NCBI RefSeq assembly: GCF_000729995.1
Contig: NZ_JNFG01000023.1
Coordinates: 1 to 64,000, forward strand
Direction of reading: 5' to 3'
DNA: 64,000 bases
From: Caballeronia sordidicola
Lineage (GTDB): Bacteria > Pseudomonadota > Gammaproteobacteria > Burkholderiales > Burkholderiaceae
Both the position numbers and the translations under genes were made by a program. This document shows positions 26,712-35,302 of this stretch, piece by piece; the first letter of the stretch is position 1; the number at the start of each line of letters is the position of its first letter. The notes beneath the pieces are model-generated. The model searched no databases. It was not told the DNA's origin and was given only the letters and a program-made list of their open reading frames with translations.

Positions 26712-27180
26712 ATTGTGCACGGGCGGTGTTCGTCTGCGGGTGCTGGCCGTGAGGCCTGCGGTGTTACGCTCCAGCAGCGCTCTGTGTGACGCCGGCTCGG
26801 GCGGTCCTCATCTGCATTGGATTCCTAAATAATCGTTCACTCAACCCGTGGCTGTCACATCAGCCTCAGCCATTGCAATAACACAACGTAAAAACGCAGC
26901 AATCCGGCGGCCAGGTTCTTCGAGGATGGTACGACCGCGGCGACCCGGTTCGGCCACCAGCGAAGACTAGCCACCGCCCGAGCATCCGGAAATCACGACA
27001 AAACGGTTCATTTCGAAGCTTCATTTCAAACAGTTGCCAGCGGGATTCGAAATAGAAAATTGGATTGATTACCAATTGATTGCCGGTTGATTACCGAGCG
27101 TGACAAAGCGGGCCGAAAAGGAAATCTTGCCGTTAGAATCCGCGTCTTAGGCGACTTCCCGATGTGCCTCAGCGCCATCC
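26712..27180. other. Intergenic region with phased repeats at its right end
   Basis: About 470 bp without a supported gene. Its last 120 bp hold three phased TTGATTRCC repeats (separate entry) before the outer-membrane protein gene. Confidence 0.5.
27065..27095. promoter_or_regulatory. Three phased direct repeats, likely operator
   Basis: TTGATTACC (27065-27073), TTGATTGCC (27076-27084) and TTGATTACC (27087-27095) follow each other with an exact 11-bp period, placing them on the same face of the helix. They end about 90 bp before the start of the outer-membrane protein gene. Such phased direct repeats are typical of sites for oligomeric regulators. The factor is unknown. Confidence 0.45.
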
Positions 27181-27186
27181 TTGCGC

Positions 27187-28201
27187 ATGACCCGCTTACT
27201 GACAGCTACGCAACTGAAGAACACGTTAAGCCGCTACATGTCAGCGGCCTTGCTCGCATTCGGCCTGCTAGGCGCGATGCCGTCGCAAGCACAGGAGCTC
27301 TCAGTGTATGGCGGCGTGGGCCGTGCGAACGCGCCAAGCGAGTCGACCTACTCGTGGGGTTTCACCTATCTGCAACCACTGGACGCATACAACGCGCTCA
27401 GCTACTCGTGGATAAACGAGGGGCATTACACGGATCATCATCCGGATGGTTTCGCGCTGCAGTACTGGCGGCGATTCTGGTTGTTTGACGATCGGCTGGC
27501 ATTGGCAGGCGGAGTGGGCGCGTTCAATTATTTCGATACCACAGCGTCTGACGAAGGCAAACGTTATGCCGACGTACATGGCTGGGCCTTGATCTATAGC
27601 CTTAGCGCAACGTGGTACACACGTACGCCGTGGTTCTATCAAGTTCGGGTGAACCGAATAAATACATTCCGCAGCATCACCACGACAAACGCGCTGTTCG
27701 GCATTGGGTATCAACTCGGGGGCACCAATCATTCCGGGGCTATTCCAGACTACTTGGCGCAAGCCTCCGGCAGTCGGGATGAGCTGACCGTTCTCGTTGG
27801 AAAAACCGAAGTGAACAGCCTGCATTCGCCGGGCGCGTTCGCCAAGAGCATTGAGTATCGCCACGGCTTTGGCTCTTATGTCGACGCGACCCTGACCTGG
27901 CTGGATGAGGGACCAACTGCACTCACCCGGCGTAACGGTGCGGCGACCGAGTTATGGGCCAGCCGCGTTTTTCAATGAGAGGCTTCGGCTCGCAGTAGGC
28001 GCAGGACCCTACGTCGCCCTCGATACATACCGTGTCGCCGGTGGCACGAACACCGCGGATATGGTCTCAGCGCTCGTCACCATGACCGCGAGCTATCAAT
28101 TCGCGAGACACTGGATCGTGCGCGGCTCGTGGAACCGTGTCCTGACCGGCTACAACAAGGATAGCGATGTTTATCTCGCTGGCGTCGGGTACCGTTTCTA
28201 A
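27187..28201 (+). pseudogene. Frameshifted outer-membrane beta-barrel protein
   Basis: The first frame (from ATG 27187, or TTG 27181) has a signal peptide ending in PSQAQ and a series of alternating beta strands (YSWGFTYLQPL, YSLSATWYTRTPWFYQVRV), then stops at 27978. The next frame continues the same barrel, with NERLRLAVGAGPYVALDTYR through LAGVGYRF at 28201, a C-terminal Phe typical of outer-membrane barrels. The switch point is the T5 run at 27968-27972; four Ts would restore one reading frame of about 337 residues. It is either a recent pseudogene, a phase-variable or slippage site, or a sequencing error. The family is not named beyond outer-membrane barrel. Confidence 0.75.
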
Positions 28202-28248
28202 CCATGCGGAGCCGTGCCACGGACGATGCTGCGCAAGCCGCTGCGCCC

Positions 28249-29403
28249 TCAGAACTTATGACGCATGCCGAAGATGAACATCTCTTGGCTCGCCGTGCCA
28301 TTGAAGCCATATGAGCCGATCGAAGCCTGTGCTGCCGAGGTCGTGCCGTCCGGGTTGAGTTGGGTACCGCTCGCATGCTGATAGGCGCCCACCGCATAAA
28401 GATCAGTGCGCTTCGACAGCGAATAATCGGCGCCGACGCTAGCCTGGTTATAAGTGGCCGACGTGTTGCCGCTCGCCTTCTCATACGAGTAGCCTATGGC
28501 AAACAACATGGCCGGAGTGGCCTGGTAGTTGACGAACGCATTGCCAATGTTGTACTTCTCGGTGCTCGCGAAAGTCGAGTCACCGTCGTTTTTATATTGC
28601 GCGTTGCTATACGAACCGCCGACCGTTACAGGACCCAGTGCGTACTGGATTCCCGCACGCGTAATGCCCAGTGATTTGGCCGTCGTGTAGCCGCTATTGA
28701 TTGCGCCCTCGAAGATTGCGTCTGATGTTGAGGTCGGATCCCATCCGTCACGGAATGCGCCCGCCGTAGGACTTGGGTTCGTGGCAAGGAAATAACCGGC
28801 GGCAATACCGAGTGGCCCATTGTTGTATGTGACGGCCCCGCTGTAGGTATAACCCTGGCCCGTGCGGCCGGCGAGACCGCTGAAGGCGTACAGTCCCTCG
28901 AACTGCAAGCCTGAATAATTGGGAGACACATACTTCACGGCATTGGACACACGCAAGCTATTGTCGTAATTGTCCACGTCGCCGGGAGTCGCAAAAATAC
29001 TCCCGAAATAATTGTCAGCCGTGAGGGGTTGAACCATGTCAACCAGCGGATCGTATTGCCGGCCAAGAGTCAGGGTGCCCCAACTTTCACCCGATAAGCC
29101 GACATACGCCTGGCGCCCGAATTCCCGGCCACCCTGGCCTAACTGGCCAGTGCCAATATCAAAGCCATTTTCCAGATCGAAGATTGCCTTGATGCCACCG
29201 CCAAGATCTTCTGAACCCTTCAAGCCCCAGCGGTCCCCTGACAACGTGCTATCTATAAGACCCCATCGAGCGCCTTCGCTGGTTTTAACATAACCGACAC
29301 CTGCGTCGATGGTTCCATACAGGGTAGCGCTGGACTGCGCCCGCGCTACCCCTGCCATACCAAGGAGCGCCAGTGAGATTGCGCCAAGAGCACTCTTCTT
29401 CAT
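28249..29403 (-). CDS. Gram-negative porin
   Basis: A 384-residue trimeric porin of the Burkholderia/Neisseria type. The signal peptide (MKKSALGAISLALLGMAGVARA) is followed by QSSATLYGTIDAGVGYV, with LGGGIKAIFDLENGF, REFGRQAYVGLSG, GTLTLGRQYDPLVDMV and a C-terminus FGMRHKF with the terminal Phe needed for Bam assembly. Diffusion of small solutes is expected. ATG 29403 is set by GGAG six bases upstream; the longer frame to 29484 lacks sense. It is convergent with the frameshifted barrel gene. A second, dead porin tail lies at 30407-30686. Confidence 0.95.
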   Translation of the reverse strand: MKKSALGAISLALLGMAGVARAQSSATLYGTIDAGVGYVKTSEGARWGLIDSTLSGDRWGLKGSEDLGGGIKAIFDLENGFDIGTGQLGQGGREFGRQAYVGLSGESWGTLTLGRQYDPLVDMVQPLTADNYFGSIFATPGDVDNYDNSLRVSNAVKYVSPNYSGLQFEGLYAFSGLAGRTGQGYTYSGAVTYNNGPLGIAAGYFLATNPSPTAGAFRDGWDPTSTSDAIFEGAINSGYTTAKSLGITRAGIQYALGPVTVGGSYSNAQYKNDGDSTFASTEKYNIGNAFVNYQATPAMLFAIGYSYEKASGNTSATYNQASVGADYSLSKRTDLYAVGAYQHASGTQLNPDGTTSAAQASIGSYGFNGTASQEMFIFGMRHKF

Positions 29404-29947
29404 CTCTTTCTCCACGCCGGGACACGGGGAAAACTTTTCACTTGCAGCCCATTTACGCGATATCAGGTAATCCAGCTTTTGCAAATTTTTTTGATTGGTA
29501 TACCTAACTAGATTCAGAGATTAACGAAATGAAAAAATACCGTCAAAGCACTGTAATGGGGAGAGACCGCAAGCAAGCTCGCGGTCTCAAAGCTCGCACT
29601 GAAAATGTTTGGCAACAACTTTCGTAGAAAACGCGAGCCGAAGTTAATCTAGTCCAAAAAAACAACTAGTTCAATACCACCTACATAACCAAATGTTGTT
29701 TTCTGGTGCCGACCGTCTCGTAGCGAACGCACGGGACTCGGATTGCTTTATGTTTGTGATTTCGGCGGTTGATCGGGCCGGTTTATATCGACGGTAACCT
29801 GCACCAATCCGGTACTCGGTTTAAAAGAATCGAAGCTGAATACGAAAATATTCCCGGTTTCTTGTTGCCCCGGTTATTAATTCAGTATTACATCCGCTGG
29901 GGGAACCTTTATTGCCCGACCCCATAGCGTGCGGCAGGCCTGTGCGG
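29404..29947. other. Porin upstream region
   Basis: About 540 bp with A/T-rich segments and the porin promoter. GAGACCGC (29563-29570) pairs with GCGGTCTC (29581-29588) in a hairpin of unknown purpose. No gene seen. Confidence 0.5.
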
Positions 29948-30076
29948 CTACTTCCGCTTCAGCAAATCCTCGATCATGACGGGCATCCACCGGACCCGTA
30001 CGCCTGCCGCCGGGTGAACCGCATTGGTAATCGCCGCCGCAATTCCCGTCAGACCAATCTCCGCGAACCCTCGCTC
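29948..30076 (-). pseudogene. Tail of a xanthine-dehydrogenase-like molybdenum subunit
   Basis: The frame ERGFAEIGLTGIAAAITNAV continues HPAAGVRVRWMPVMIEDLL to a stop at 29948. This is the C-terminal end of the molybdopterin-binding subunit of xanthine dehydrogenase/aldehyde oxidase proteins, whose usual pattern is GEIG..G.AAAIANAV..ATG.RVR.LPI....LL. Only about 43 of roughly 750 residues remain. It abuts the YqaE gene, which probably marks the deletion point. Confidence 0.6.
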
Positions 30077-30078
30077 GA

Positions 30079-30270
30079 TTACCGGCCGGCGACCGCTCGT
30101 GCGATTTTTCGGTCGGTCTTGTATTCGCTGAGCGCGTAGACCGACCAGATTGCAGCGGGAATCCAGCCGATAAGCGTGATTTGCAGCAGCAAGCAAATGA
30201 TCCCGGCGAACGGCCGGCCGATCGTGAAGAACTGGAGCCAGGGCAAGAAAATGGCAAGCAGGAGGCGCAT
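30079..30270 (-). CDS. YqaE/Pmp3 family small membrane protein
   Basis: A 63-residue protein with two TM helices (LLLAIFLPWLQFFTIG and GIICLLLQITLIGWIPAAIWSVYAL) joined by GRPFAG, the layout of the YqaE/Pmp3 (UPF0057) family, with a basic tail KTDRKIARAV. Family members are linked to membrane potential and salt or stress response. ATG 30270 is chosen because the family starts at MRLLLA; the upstream frame adds non-family residues. It sits between two gene tails (a xanthine-dehydrogenase-like fragment and a porin fragment). Confidence 0.85.
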   Translation of the reverse strand: MRLLLAIFLPWLQFFTIGRPFAGIICLLLQITLIGWIPAAIWSVYALSEYKTDRKIARAVAGR

Positions 30271-30406
30271 GAAGTTTTCCGTCGTGCGTGTTAGAAGAAG
30301 GCCACCCAAAAGCGGCGACCCCGTTATCTTGTCGTACAAGGACGTGATAACGGCCCGCGACTCTAAAACTTTAGCCCATTCTTTATGACATCGACGCGCG
30401 CTGGAT

Positions 30407-30686
30407 TCAGAACTTGTGCCGCATCCCGATTCGGATCAAAGACTGGCGATTGCTGTTCGATGCCGCCGCTGCCGCTCAGGCAAGCGGCCATTGCATAGAC
30501 ATCAGCCCGCCTGGAGAGCAAGTAATCGAGCATCAGGTTCACTTGCTGATAGCGCGGCGTGGCGCCGGTCGCGTGGATATCGACATCGGTCAGCGTGTAA
30601 CCTGCGTCCGCTTGCAGCGGGGGCGTGTTGTTGCAGCCGAGCCATCCTTCGTTCCAGGCGACGCTGGAGATGATCGGCTGAGCCAT
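30407..30686 (-). pseudogene. Porin C-terminal remnant
   Basis: On the minus strand YTLTDVDIHATGATPRYQQV and LMLDYLLSRRADVYAMAACL are the last strands of a Gram-negative porin. After GGIEQQS the frame changes; the other frame gives SLIRIGMRHKF and a stop at 30407-30409, the proper porin ending. The N-terminal two thirds are gone. It is distinct in sequence from the intact porin at 28249-29403. Confidence 0.75.
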
Positions 30687-30724
30687 GTTGCATGCCCCAC
30701 CCCGAGGGCATGTTCAATGCAGAT

Positions 30725-32410
30725 TCAATGAGTGCTCGATGCTGCAGACGGATCGAATCCGGCTGCGACCAGCGCCTGATGCAGCGTCTCGAAGATGTGC
30801 GATTCTCCCAGCACCGTGGTGATCCCGTGACGGTCCATATCGGCTCGCAGATACTGGTTGGCGCGTGCAAACAGCACGTTGACGCCGCGCTGCTTCAGGC
30901 CCTCGCAGAATTCAGCGAGTGTTCGGGCCGCCGAAAAATCGAGGTCCGTGATAGCGCCGGCGTCGACAATAAACCAATGCACGGGCGTGGGTGCGCGGTC
31001 GAGCAGGCGGCGCACGTCATCGACGAAAAAATGATCGTTGGCGAAAAACAGGTCGGCGCCAAAGCGATAGACGATCAACCCGGGAGCAGTATCGATGCCC
31101 GGCGTGACAGGCACGGGCGCCCAGCGTCCGCCCGCCGCCGGAGTAGGCGCAAGCATCATGGTGTGCGGATGATAGCTGTGACGCACATGGCGCAGCAACG
31201 ACAACGCGACCGCCAGCAGTATCCCGTCCTCAACACCGATCACCACCACCGCCAGTGCCGTGACAAGCGCCAGCGTGAGCTCACCGGGGCTTTCACGGCG
31301 GATGGCGTATAGGCTCTTCACGTTGATCAACCCGATCGCGATCGTGAACACAATGCCCGCCAGCACGCAGTGCGGAAGATACTGCAGCCACTTGCTGAAG
31401 AACAGCAGCACCACACCGACCACGACCGCAAAAACCACTTGCGCGAACTGGCTGCGTGCCCCCGCGCGATCCGCCATGGCGGTCTGAGTAGGACTGCCGT
31501 TGACTACGAACGCCCCGCTTAACGCCGCGACTGCGTTCGCTGCGGCTATCCCCAGGATGTCTGCATCAGCGTCCACGGGTTCGTGATAACGCTCCGCAAA
31601 CACCCGGCCCGCCGCGACGCTCTGCGCAATGATCATCACGAAGCACGAGGCGGCCACGGGTACCAACTCCAGTGTTTGTTCCCAGGTGGCAAGCGGGAAG
31701 CCTGGTGCGGGCAGTCCCCCGGCAACCGGTCCCACGACCGAAATTCCGTGCCCGGCGAAGTTGTAGAGATAACTTGCCGCAATGCCGCCGATTACGGCGA
31801 ACATGGCAACTGGAAGACGCGGCAGCAAGCGCTTGAACACGAGAATGCAGCCCACGACTGCCACCGATATACCCAGCGTTGGAAGCGAAACTCGAGCGAG
31901 ATTGAGCGCGATCGATTCGATCTGTACAAGCGTGCGCGACGACCCCGTGGACACGCCGAGCATGTCGCCCAGCATCGCGACACCGACCTGAACGCCCACG
32001 CCTGCCAGGAAACCGAGCAAGACCGTGCGTGACAGGAAATCGGCCAGGAATCCGAGCTTGAAGATCCGCGCGAGCAGCAGCATCCCGGCCGTCAGCAGCG
32101 CAACGACCCCTGCAAGCGCCATATATTGCGCGCTTCCGGCCTTGGCCATGGTCGACAGGTGGCTTGCGAAAATGGTGGCCGTCGCGGAGTCCGCGGCCAC
32201 GACCAGATGGCGGGATGCACCGAAGAGTGCGAATGCGAGAAGCGGCAAAAATGCCGTGTAAAGACCGGTCACGGCCGGCATTCCCGCTATGCGGGCGTAA
32301 CCCAGCACTTGCGGGATATCCATTGACGCGAGTGTCACGCCGGCCAGGAGATCGCGCAGCGCGGCACCGCGGCCGAGCGGCAACACGCCCGCTAATAACT
32401 TAAAGCGCAT
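30725..32410 (-). CDS. SulP family anion permease with STAS domain
   Basis: A 561-residue transporter. The SulP membrane domain covers about 1-425, starting DLLAGVTLASMDIPQVLGYARIAGMPAVTGLYTAF, with the conserved NAVAALSGAFVVNGSPTQTAMAD region. The C-terminal STAS domain (about 440-555; VHWFIVDAGAITDLDFSAARTL) contains the regulatory D-S type loop. Sulfate is the classical substrate, but bicarbonate or dicarboxylates are also carried by bacterial SulP proteins. GGGG lies about eight bases before the ATG. No sulfur genes or carbonic anhydrase are adjacent. Confidence 0.93.
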   Translation of the reverse strand: MRFKLLAGVLPLGRGAALRDLLAGVTLASMDIPQVLGYARIAGMPAVTGLYTAFLPLLAFALFGASRHLVVAADSATATIFASHLSTMAKAGSAQYMALAGVVALLTAGMLLLARIFKLGFLADFLSRTVLLGFLAGVGVQVGVAMLGDMLGVSTGSSRTLVQIESIALNLARVSLPTLGISVAVVGCILVFKRLLPRLPVAMFAVIGGIAASYLYNFAGHGISVVGPVAGGLPAPGFPLATWEQTLELVPVAASCFVMIIAQSVAAGRVFAERYHEPVDADADILGIAAANAVAALSGAFVVNGSPTQTAMADRAGARSQFAQVVFAVVVGVVLLFFSKWLQYLPHCVLAGIVFTIAIGLINVKSLYAIRRESPGELTLALVTALAVVVIGVEDGILLAVALSLLRHVRHSYHPHTMMLAPTPAAGGRWAPVPVTPGIDTAPGLIVYRFGADLFFANDHFFVDDVRRLLDRAPTPVHWFIVDAGAITDLDFSAARTLAEFCEGLKQRGVNVLFARANQYLRADMDRHGITTVLGESHIFETLHQALVAAGFDPSAASSTH

Positions 32411-32561
32411 TGCGCATCCCCGAACGATGTTGCACCCGATAGTGCGATAAAAATGAATAGGTCATTGGCGCATCGTGCCGCAAGTTGATTTGGAAGGGCA
32501 AGGTTTCTTGATGGCGGTGTGACAAGGCTTTCCGTTTTCGCTGGTCGGCGATTTTTCAGGC

Positions 32562-32786
32562 ATGCCCAAGTCCGGCCCGCTCAACGCCTGGTACGCGGCG
32601 ACGTTCAAGGCACAGGCGTTTTCATTGCTCAAACGCTCGGACTACCTCACTCACGTTTTTGTCGATGGCAAGGCGCTTGCCCAGGTCAAGGCGCGCAACT
32701 TTAACGTAAGCATCGAGCAAGGGCATGTTGTTGACCGATTCCTGTTGCCGCTCGGAAAGCCAGTGGACTTAAACGTGAGCAAGTGA
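32562..32786 (+). CDS. Small hypothetical protein
   Basis: A 74-residue frame (MPKSGPLNAWYAATFKAQAF, later YLTHVFVDGKALAQVKARNF and FLLPLGKPVDLNVSK) with balanced composition and GC3-rich codons. In-frame codons upstream add about 12 plausible residues without a start. No ribosome site of quality and no known family, so it may be a remnant of a larger gene. Confidence 0.35.
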   Translation: MPKSGPLNAWYAATFKAQAFSLLKRSDYLTHVFVDGKALAQVKARNFNVSIEQGHVVDRFLLPLGKPVDLNVSK

Positions 32787-33265
32787 TGATCGCTGTCTGG
32801 GACGATACATTTTCGTCGACTTTGAGAGTGCAGTGCAGCCCATGTTGACCCTCGATGCGGGCTTTCCTGGCAACTGCAACGGGGTGGCGTTCGAGGACCG
32901 CGATCACCCTAATTCTGTGGCTCTGTCTTTTCTCAAGCAGGCAAACCTGCCTCGGTAACCGGCGCGGTGGTGGACATCGCAAGATGATTGGCTTTGTGCT
33001 TCGCTGCTACCGTCACGTCAGAGTCACGGATGCGTGAAGCCCTCCTTCTCCGAATACAGATACCCCTATGCTTCATCACCGGTGAGTGAACCTGCCCAAC
33101 GTTCACCCCACGCTATCCGCGTAAAACCATCCACCATATATGGACGCGTGACGAACCTCGCAGACAAACCGATTGCGTCAGAAAGCTTTTCCAGCGAATA
33201 TATCTCTCTTGACACCCACCGAAAAACTGGAAAATCCCGCCTTTGTGTTAGCAAATCTGACCTGA
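32787..33265. other. Intergenic, nothing supported
   Basis: About 480 bp before the LysR gene. The overlapping ORFs at 32855-33426 are shadows. An A/T-rich patch near 33135-33210 may be the LysR promoter. Confidence 0.45.
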
Positions 33266-34156
33266 ATGCAGCATCCCCTACCTCCACTCAACGCGCTACG
33301 CGCCTTCGAAGCTGCTGCCCGCTTGGGCAGCTTCAAGGCAGCCGCAACCGAATTACACGTGACTCACGGCGCCGTGAGCCAGCATGTCCGTCTGCTCGAG
33401 GAGTGGCTCGGCGCACCTTTGTTTGAACGGCACAATCGGCGTGTCGTCCTGACGCCGGCAGCCCGCGCCTATCTCGCCGAAATCGGGCCCGCGTTCGAAC
33501 AGGTCGCCGCCGCGACCGCAAGGTATGGCTATGTTGGCGGTGTATCGCCGCGCGTGCTGCGAGTGAACGGACCCGCCACGTTTGCATTGCGCTGGCTCGT
33601 TCCAAGGCTCGCAGGTTTTCAGAAGCTACATCCCGGCGTCGAGGTGAACCTGGAAACGTCAAATGAGCCCGTGGAAGCCCTGCAAGACGCCTTCGACATC
33701 ATCATTCGCGGCGGCCCCGATACGTTCTACGGTTATTCAATGCGCCCTTTCCTGTCGGAGGAACGTCTGCCAGTCTGCAGCCCCGCATTGCTCGATCAAC
33801 TGCCGCTTAAATCGCCGAGCGACCTGACCCATCACACGCTCCTGCATACATCAAGTCTCCCAAGGTTATGGAGCGACTGGCTCACCAAAGCGGGCGTTGC
33901 CGATCTCAAACCAGCCACGACACTAACGCTCGACCATTTCTATCTCACACTGCAAGCCGCACTCGACGGCATAGGCGTGGCGATGGGACCCACCGCCCTG
34001 ATAGCAGATGATCTGGCATGCGGCCGCCTTGTCGCACCATTCGCCGGCCCGCTTCTTCCCGCCCGCAGTTACTGTACCTATGTGCCCGAGGCTAAGGAAA
34101 CGGACGCGCTTGTGACTGCCTTCTGCTCGTGGCTGGAACGGGAAACCAGTATTTAA
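33266..34156 (+). CDS. LysR family regulator, GcvA type
   Basis: A 296-residue LTTR. The N-terminal winged helix is LPPLNALRAFEAAARLGSFKAAATELHVTHGAVSQHVRLLEEWLG, with the GcvA-type LNALRAFEAAARLGSF signature. The effector domain (about 90-295) has the PRLAGFQKLHPGVEV and DIIIRGG motifs. The ATG has a poor ribosome site but fits the family start. The neighbouring alpha/beta hydrolase gene is convergent, not divergent, so its target is unclear; such regulators usually act on an adjacent divergent gene, and none is found within 480 bp upstream. Confidence 0.93.
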   Translation: MQHPLPPLNALRAFEAAARLGSFKAAATELHVTHGAVSQHVRLLEEWLGAPLFERHNRRVVLTPAARAYLAEIGPAFEQVAAATARYGYVGGVSPRVLRVNGPATFALRWLVPRLAGFQKLHPGVEVNLETSNEPVEALQDAFDIIIRGGPDTFYGYSMRPFLSEERLPVCSPALLDQLPLKSPSDLTHHTLLHTSSLPRLWSDWLTKAGVADLKPATTLTLDHFYLTLQAALDGIGVAMGPTALIADDLACGRLVAPFAGPLLPARSYCTYVPEAKETDALVTAFCSWLERETSI

Positions 34157-34303
34157 GCGGCGCTTAGCGAAAGTATCAAACGACTGCAGGGACTGGATCG
34201 CGGGGAAATAAGATTACATTAAAATATCAGCATTCCTATCTATATAGAAACGAACTGTCCAGCGATCCATGCCCTGCACCACCCTTCAATTTAAGAATTA
34301 CGT

Positions 34304-35083
34304 TTAATCCTGCGCATGCTCGGCAGCTTGTTCAATCAAGGCCGCTACTTCCTTGGGATGCGATTCATACACCGAGTGACTCGCGCCGGCAATCTCGACT
34401 GTATGGCTATGGGCACGGGCTGCGTACATCCGTTCCAGGTCGGGATTGATGATCTTGTCCGATTTGGCGACCATGTACCAGCTAGGTTTTACCTTCCATG
34501 CCGGATCAGTCATGGCAGTTGAGAAAACCGAAGCCGAAGTCGGCATCTGTGCACGGGCTTCAAACTGAGCTTGCTTCAGCGGCAGGTCCGCGGCGAAGTC
34601 GCCAGCGTAGTTGGTCGGATCGAGGAACAGGAAACCGTCCGGTGTCTTCACGAGCGGGTGTGCGGAATTTGGAAACTTCTTGCCGTTGCCAACTTCAGTC
34701 TCACCAGTATCCAGGGCATGAGCCGCAATGTAGACCAAACCCGCTACATGGGGATCGTTTCCAGCCGACGTGATGATCGCACCACCATAGCTATGGCCGA
34801 CTAAAATGGCCGGGCCGTCCTGACGGTCGAGAATACGTTTTGTGGCAGTAACGTCATCCGCAAACGACGTCAACGGTTCCTGCACCAGAGTCACGTTATA
34901 ACCATCCTTGGTAAGGATATCGTAGACAGGTCTCCAGCCCGAACCGCCAACAAACGCTCCGTGGACGAGCACAATGTTCTTGACGGGACCTTTGGCGGGT
35001 TGAGTCTGTTGAGCCATGGCGCCAACTGAAATGAACGCACTGGCAATGATCGACAAAAATAACGTAGTGCGGCGGAGTTTCAT
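34304..35083 (-). CDS. Secreted alpha/beta hydrolase
   Basis: A 259-residue exported hydrolase. The signal peptide (MKLRRTTLFLSIIASAFISVGAMA) is followed by an alpha/beta-hydrolase core: IVLVHGAFVGGSGW (oxyanion region), nucleophile elbow GHSYGG with Ser98, acid D209 (AKSDKIINPD), and His236 (GASHSVYESHP). It resembles the EstC/salicylate-esterase-like group often annotated simply as alpha/beta hydrolase. GGA about eight bases upstream supports ATG 35083 over 35128. It acts in the periplasm or outside; the substrate is unknown, probably an ester. Confidence 0.9.
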   Translation of the reverse strand: MKLRRTTLFLSIIASAFISVGAMAQQTQPAKGPVKNIVLVHGAFVGGSGWRPVYDILTKDGYNVTLVQEPLTSFADDVTATKRILDRQDGPAILVGHSYGGAIITSAGNDPHVAGLVYIAAHALDTGETEVGNGKKFPNSAHPLVKTPDGFLFLDPTNYAGDFAADLPLKQAQFEARAQMPTSASVFSTAMTDPAWKVKPSWYMVAKSDKIINPDLERMYAARAHSHTVEIAGASHSVYESHPKEVAALIEQAAEHAQD

Positions 35084-35302
35084 TTTTATTTCCAAGGAAG
35101 TTTGCGGTTTGCAATGGGACGAACACACTTATCCACCCCGCTATTCCCGTCGTTATAAAATATTGTTCAATTCCCGTTCCACACGCAATGCGCGCCATGC
35201 TTTATCCGATGTCCTCAGCCGCCCGTGGTTAACGTTTTGTAAGCCGCGCCTGACACAAGAACTGAGACGCTTGCCAATGTCTGCTGCGGACAAGACAGCC
35301 CC

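Noticed and set aside
26866..27075. 69-codon minus-strand frame between the MFS and barrel genes
   Set aside because: Trp/Arg/Cys-rich, no start context, no family.
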